From Betaproteobacteria bacterium (GTDB lineage: Bacteria > Pseudomonadota > Gammaproteobacteria > Burkholderiales > SG8-41), in the NCBI GenBank assembly GCA_025356695.1, contig JANXSE010000034.1, positions 1-28,196 of the forward strand: a stretch of 28,196 nucleotides of DNA, written 5' to 3'. Made by a program: the position numbers and the translations under genes. How positions within the stretch are numbered: position 1 is the stretch's first letter; every line of letters starts with the position of its first letter. Positions 25,386 through 28,196 of this stretch are shown in pieces. The notes under the pieces are model-generated. The model saw only the letters and a program-made list of their open reading frames with translations. It had not been told where the DNA came from and searched no databases.

Positions 25386-26777
25386 TTACTTGTTCGGTCC
25401 GCCGTCTGACGCGGCGGGCTTTGTGGTGTTTGCGGAGATTTTGGCGGCTTCTTCTTCGCGCAATTTTTGCGCATAGCGGCGAAACAGCCAGCGCAGGGTC
25501 TGGTGGCCGACCGGCACCGCGAGACCGCTCAGTACCGCGAGTATCAACAGCCAGTCGAGCAGCTTGATGCGAGTGCTGCCAATCGCATAAAAGCCGCGCA
25601 CGGAGTCAACTGATACTACGGTGTTGAGGACCTCTTTTTGCGCGTCATAGCGCAGCGGTCGGCCGTCCGGGCCGACGATCGACACGGTCACGCTTTGAAA
25701 GGCGTTGCCGCCGGCGCTGTGGCAGGTTGCACAGTCGCTGATGGCCTTGTCCTTCGTTCGCAACTGGTGAATCTCGGCGCTGTCGCTGACTTCAAGTCGC
25801 CCGCGCAGTGTTGTCTTGCCCTGGGCGCCATCGCTGTTGAATTGCTTAAGCAGGCTTTGCAGGGCGAGGGCGTTCAGTCCCTGGCCCTTCTCATCGGCGG
25901 AGTGAGCGCGTGTTTCGAACTGCGGAACGCCTTCCTTTTCCTTCACGCGCTGTTGCGAAACACTGTCGAACAGCCGCAAATCGACACGCCGTTTTGCGTT
26001 CGGCGAATGGCAGGCCGGGCAGGAAATGACCTGCAGGTGCGTTTCCGCATTCGGCAGCCAGTCCTGGTGCGAACGCAGAACATTGGCATGGCAGCCCTGG
26101 CAGGCGTTTTTCGCCTGTTCACTGGTGGAAGCTGCAGACACGTCATGCGCCCGGTGGCAGTCGGAGCAGATCGGCGCATTTGATTTATCGGATTGGCTGC
26201 GCGCGAGCCCGTGCACGCTGCCGGCATAGGCTTCGAAGATGGAGCCGTGACATTTCTGGCAGGGGACATCTTTCAACGAAAGCCGCGCTGATTTTGGTTT
26301 TACCGCGTGCGGATTGTGGCAATCGGTGCAGACGGGCGCGATCGGATTGCCCTCGCGCAACAGGCTGGCGTGGATGCTGCCTTCGTATTGCTTGAATTTG
26401 TCTTCATGGCAGGTCTTGCAGACACTCATTTGGGCGACAGAATACTTGCGCGCGCTGTCAATTTTTCTGCCGGCTCCCGGGTGGATTTTGGGGTCGACAG
26501 CGGCGTGGCAGGCGGTGCATCCCATGCCGCCGTGAACGGATGCTGCGAACACGCCGCCGTTAACGTGCAGTGCGAGCGTGTCGCCGTCGGCAAGTTTCTT
26601 TTGCATGCCGTTCGAGCCGTGACAGGCGAGACAGATTTTGTCCTGTTCTGAAAGGGCCGCGGCGCCCGCCAGGTTCGGTAGGATTGCCGCCAACAACAAC
26701 AGGAACGGAAAAAACAGCATGCCGCCAGAATGCTTGAAGAACGGTGCTTTTAACCCAGATTTGCCGACGCCTGCCAC
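25386..26777 (-). CDS. membrane-anchored 9-haem cytochrome c
   Basis: A 463-residue exported protein starting at GTG 26777, with AGGGAG about 7 bases upstream. The signal segment is residues 20-39. Nine CxxCH motifs follow at 49, 87, 120, 150, 173, 204, 226, 253 and 349. Several extra histidines between them (as in SVHG, SIHA) can serve as distal ligands. The ninth haem is separated by a region of about 90 residues without haem sites. A C-terminal helix (about 407-425) anchors the protein, leaving a charged cytoplasmic tail. With the adjacent cytochrome b it mirrors, as two chains, the fused protein at 19782-21503. Probable role: periplasmic electron transfer from quinol; the acceptor is unknown. 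Confidence 0.92.
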   Translation of the reverse strand: MAGVGKSGLKAPFFKHSGGMLFFPFLLLLAAILPNLAGAAALSEQDKICLACHGSNGMQKKLADGDTLALHVNGGVFAASVHGGMGCTACHAAVDPKIHPGAGRKIDSARKYSVAQMSVCKTCHEDKFKQYEGSIHASLLREGNPIAPVCTDCHNPHAVKPKSARLSLKDVPCQKCHGSIFEAYAGSVHGLARSQSDKSNAPICSDCHRAHDVSAASTSEQAKNACQGCHANVLRSHQDWLPNAETHLQVISCPACHSPNAKRRVDLRLFDSVSQQRVKEKEGVPQFETRAHSADEKGQGLNALALQSLLKQFNSDGAQGKTTLRGRLEVSDSAEIHQLRTKDKAISDCATCHSAGGNAFQSVTVSIVGPDGRPLRYDAQKEVLNTVVSVDSVRGFYAIGSTRIKLLDWLLILAVLSGLAVPVGHQTLRWLFRRYAQKLREEEAAKISANTTKPAASDGGPNK

Positions 26778-26804
26778 GATAGACTCCCTGATTGATCTGC
26801 TTGG

Positions 26805-26846
26805 ATGCTACGCGTCATGTCAAATTCGGCAATTGATCATGATCAA
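26805..26846 (-). promoter_or_regulatory. perfect FNR/Anr-type box and class II promoter for the 9-haem cytochrome operon
   Basis: TTGATCATGATCAA (26833-26846), a perfect 14-bp palindrome, fits TTGAT-N4-ATCAA. On the minus strand TAGCAT (26810-26805) lies 22 bases downstream, predicting a start near 26798 with the box at -41.5. The spacing equals that of the box at 19612. Confidence 0.82.
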
Positions 26847-26896
26847 ATAGCATACCGAATGTTGGCGCGGAACACCCGCGTAATGTTTTGGCGTGC

Positions 26897-26930
26897 AAAA
26901 TAAAACCGGAGGGCACTGGGCCCTCCGGTT
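26897..26930 (-). terminator. Rho-independent terminator after the receiver/membrane-repeat gene
   Basis: A perfect 11-bp stem (26904-26914 with 26920-26930, core CCGGAGGGC) has a 5-base loop. On the minus strand it is followed by TTTTATTTT (26905-26897). It ends the minus-strand transcript coming from 26973-28196 and isolates the FNR-box promoter just downstream. Confidence 0.9.
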
Positions 26931-26972
26931 GTCGGGGTTTTAACGGCGGTGCTGTGCCGCCTTGTCGCAGTT

Positions 26973-27797
26973 TTATTTGCGCAGTGCCTGTGCCCCGGTT
27001 TTGGCGAGCATTACAAGGCCGACGATCGGTGCGAACAACACGAAGCAGAGTCCGATCACGGGGGCAGTCACGAACAGAACGGTTTGTCTAGCTTTTTCGT
27101 GTTTGTCGAGGGCTTTGATGCCCATCCAGGCGATCATGCCCATGCCGATGACCGGGAAGGCGACGAGGTAGGCGAGGCCGATGAAGGGGGCGCCGAGGAA
27201 AAGCACCACATTTTTCAGAAAGCGTGCGGCTTTCTTCGGTGCGTCATGCGCGGCGAGCGCGCGAGCCGCCATCCATACCAGCGTTGCCAGACCGATGATC
27301 GGTGCTGCTAGCACGAAGGCGAGACCGGCAAACGGCGCTGCGATTAACAGAGCTGCGGATTTCAGTGCGCTGCGTGGGGTTGCAGCCGGCAGCGCTACTG
27401 CAGCTGTTTCTGCAGCGGGGACGACAGTCCGTTCGCGCAACGCCAGTTCCGCGCTACCCTCGATCATTTCGGGGGAAAGAGGTTTGTGCAGGAAACCGGA
27501 AACTCCGGCGGCCTGCGCGCGCGCCTGGCTCGCTTCGCTGCCGTAACCGGTCACAATCACGACCGGCAACCACGGTTGACTGGCTTTCACACGTTCGGCG
27601 ACTTCAAGTCCGCTCATGCCCGGCATCTTGATGTCGGTGAAGACCATGTCGTAACGTTCGCTGTGCAGTTTGTCGAGAGCTTCCTGGCCGCTGGTCGCGG
27701 TGATCACCGCGTAACCTTTGCGTGTCAGCACGCGATCGAAACTTTTGCCGATCACCGGGTCGTCGTCTACTACTAGTATTTTTTTGATGGCATCCAT
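26973..27797 (-). CDS. response regulator receiver domain fused to a triplicated hydrophobic hairpin domain
   Basis: A 274-residue protein; ATG at 27797 preceded by AAGGAG at 8 bases (longer upstream frame rejected). Residues 1-122 form a complete receiver: acidic DDD at 11-13, phosphoacceptor D55 (FTDIKMPG), T83 and K105. After an Ala/Pro-rich linker (about 125-145) come three 28-residue repeats at 154-181, 203-230 and 245-272. Each starts AP, has GL at positions 5-6, a second Pro near 13 followed two residues later by Gly, and ends in AL. Each repeat looks like a hydrophobic re-entrant or hairpin unit with charged spacers between them (DAPKKAARFLKN, DKHEKARQ). The output is therefore membrane-associated rather than DNA-binding. 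I do not recognise the C-terminal domain. Confidence 0.85.
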   Translation of the reverse strand: MDAIKKILVVDDDPVIGKSFDRVLTRKGYAVITATSGQEALDKLHSERYDMVFTDIKMPGMSGLEVAERVKASQPWLPVVIVTGYGSEASQARAQAAGVSGFLHKPLSPEMIEGSAELALRERTVVPAAETAAVALPAATPRSALKSAALLIAAPFAGLAFVLAAPIIGLATLVWMAARALAAHDAPKKAARFLKNVVLFLGAPFIGLAYLVAFPVIGMGMIAWMGIKALDKHEKARQTVLFVTAPVIGLCFVLFAPIVGLVMLAKTGAQALRK

Positions 27798-27834
27798 GAT
27801 GGTTCTCCTTGAATTAAATTTCGTAAAGTTTTGT

Positions 27835-28196
27835 TTAGCCGGCGGCCGTTGCATATTGAGCCGTTCCGCCGTCATGAAAATTCCGTTCGTGTCTCAAAGT
27901 CCATTTCTTTTGCACCGTCGCGTCGTTTGCGGCAGTGATGATTTCGTCCGGGCCCACCGGTTTGGCGAGGTAGTTGAAAGCGCCGAGCCGCAGGGCTTCG
28001 ACGGCGGTTTCAATGGTCGGATAGCCGGTGATCACGATGGCTTCGCATTCGGGCCATCTTTGCTTGAGTATTTTCAAAAACGAGAGTCCGTCCATTTCCG
28101 GCATCCGCAGGTCGAGCAGGACAATGTCGAAAGGCTCCTGTTCCAGCATCCGGATCGCTTCCGCGCCACCGCTCGCCAGTCGCACGCTGCGGTTAG
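27835..28196 (-). CDS. single-domain response regulator receiver, N-terminus cut by window
   Basis: At least 120 residues of a receiver domain whose start lies beyond the window. The frame is open to the last base, and the internal GTG at 28185 is not the true start because the first beta strand and acidic pair are missing. Seen are the phosphoacceptor in DIVLLDLRMPEMDG, the Thr of VITGYPTIETAVEALRLGAF, and the Lys of NYLAKPV. After the receiver only about 30 residues remain, with no DNA-binding domain. The next gene begins 37 bases downstream on the same strand, so the two receiver proteins probably share an operon and a phosphorelay. Confidence 0.85.
   Translation of the reverse strand, partial: NRSVRLASGGAEAIRMLEQEPFDIVLLDLRMPEMDGLSFLKILKQRWPECEAIVITGYPTIETAVEALRLGAFNYLAKPVGPDEIITAANDATVQKKWTLRHERNFHDGGTAQYATAAG

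Noticed and set aside
25373..25474. Longer start for cytochrome b inside the 9-haem gene
   Set aside because: The extension is a Lys/Pro-rich shadow of the upstream gene; ATG 25372 matches the family N-terminus.
27798..27875. Longer start for the receiver/membrane-repeat protein
   Set aside because: ATG 27797 has an ideal AAGGAG site and begins directly at the receiver's first strand.

Overview
The window is a dense, high-GC (about 60%), bacterial chromosomal segment. Gene content and protein style point to a facultatively anaerobic betaproteobacterium (Nitrosomonadales or Rhodocyclales-like). This is inferred from the proteins, not from any search. No rRNA, tRNA, CRISPR array, transposase or integrase is visible. 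The longest gene-free stretch is about 240 bases (before fdnG), so no gap exceeds 300 bases.

Region 1 (1-7851, + strand) is a housekeeping and signalling run. It holds the end of a LolD/YbbA-type ABC ATPase, its large FtsX-family permease (YbbP-like), rmuC, mtfA (zinc peptidase), a membrane PAS-GGDEF-EAL protein, and a glucokinase that overlaps the latter by ATGA.

Region 2 (7873-17289) is a respiratory formate dehydrogenase island. On the minus strand moaA, fdhD and mobA supply and sulfurate the Mo-bis-MGD cofactor. Divergently on the plus strand fdnG-fdnH-fdnI encode a periplasmic-facing, Tat-exported, quinone-reducing formate dehydrogenase N, followed by fdhE. FdnG is a selenoprotein: the in-frame UGA at 11324 is codon 196, followed by a SECIS-type hairpin. 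After fdhE come two overlapping small genes, a GcvH-like lipoyl-domain protein and a DsrE-family protein, whose role is not obvious.

Region 3 (17448-19593) has a secreted tandem dihaem cytochrome c and a HemY-type protoporphyrinogen oxidase, separated by a leader that can fold into mutually exclusive hairpins.

Region 4 (19594-28196) is the most unusual part. A fused 7-haem cytochrome c / cytochrome b membrane protein (CbcL-like architecture) is followed by a histidine kinase carrying haem-c motifs in its periplasmic sensor and an NtrC-type sigma54 response regulator. Converging on these from the minus strand is a second, split version of the same idea: a membrane-anchored 9-haem cytochrome c plus a separate cytochrome b. 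Each of the two cytochrome units has its own perfect FNR-type box, and each box sits exactly 22 bp from a plausible -10 element (class II spacing). Upstream on the minus strand lie a response regulator whose C-terminus is three copies of a hydrophobic hairpin repeat and a receiver-domain protein cut by the window end.

Together the segment looks like a low-oxygen respiratory locus: formate oxidation feeding the quinone pool, and two quinone/multihaem-cytochrome modules under FNR-type control plus a putative haem-based two-component sensor. The electron acceptor cannot be told from this sequence.
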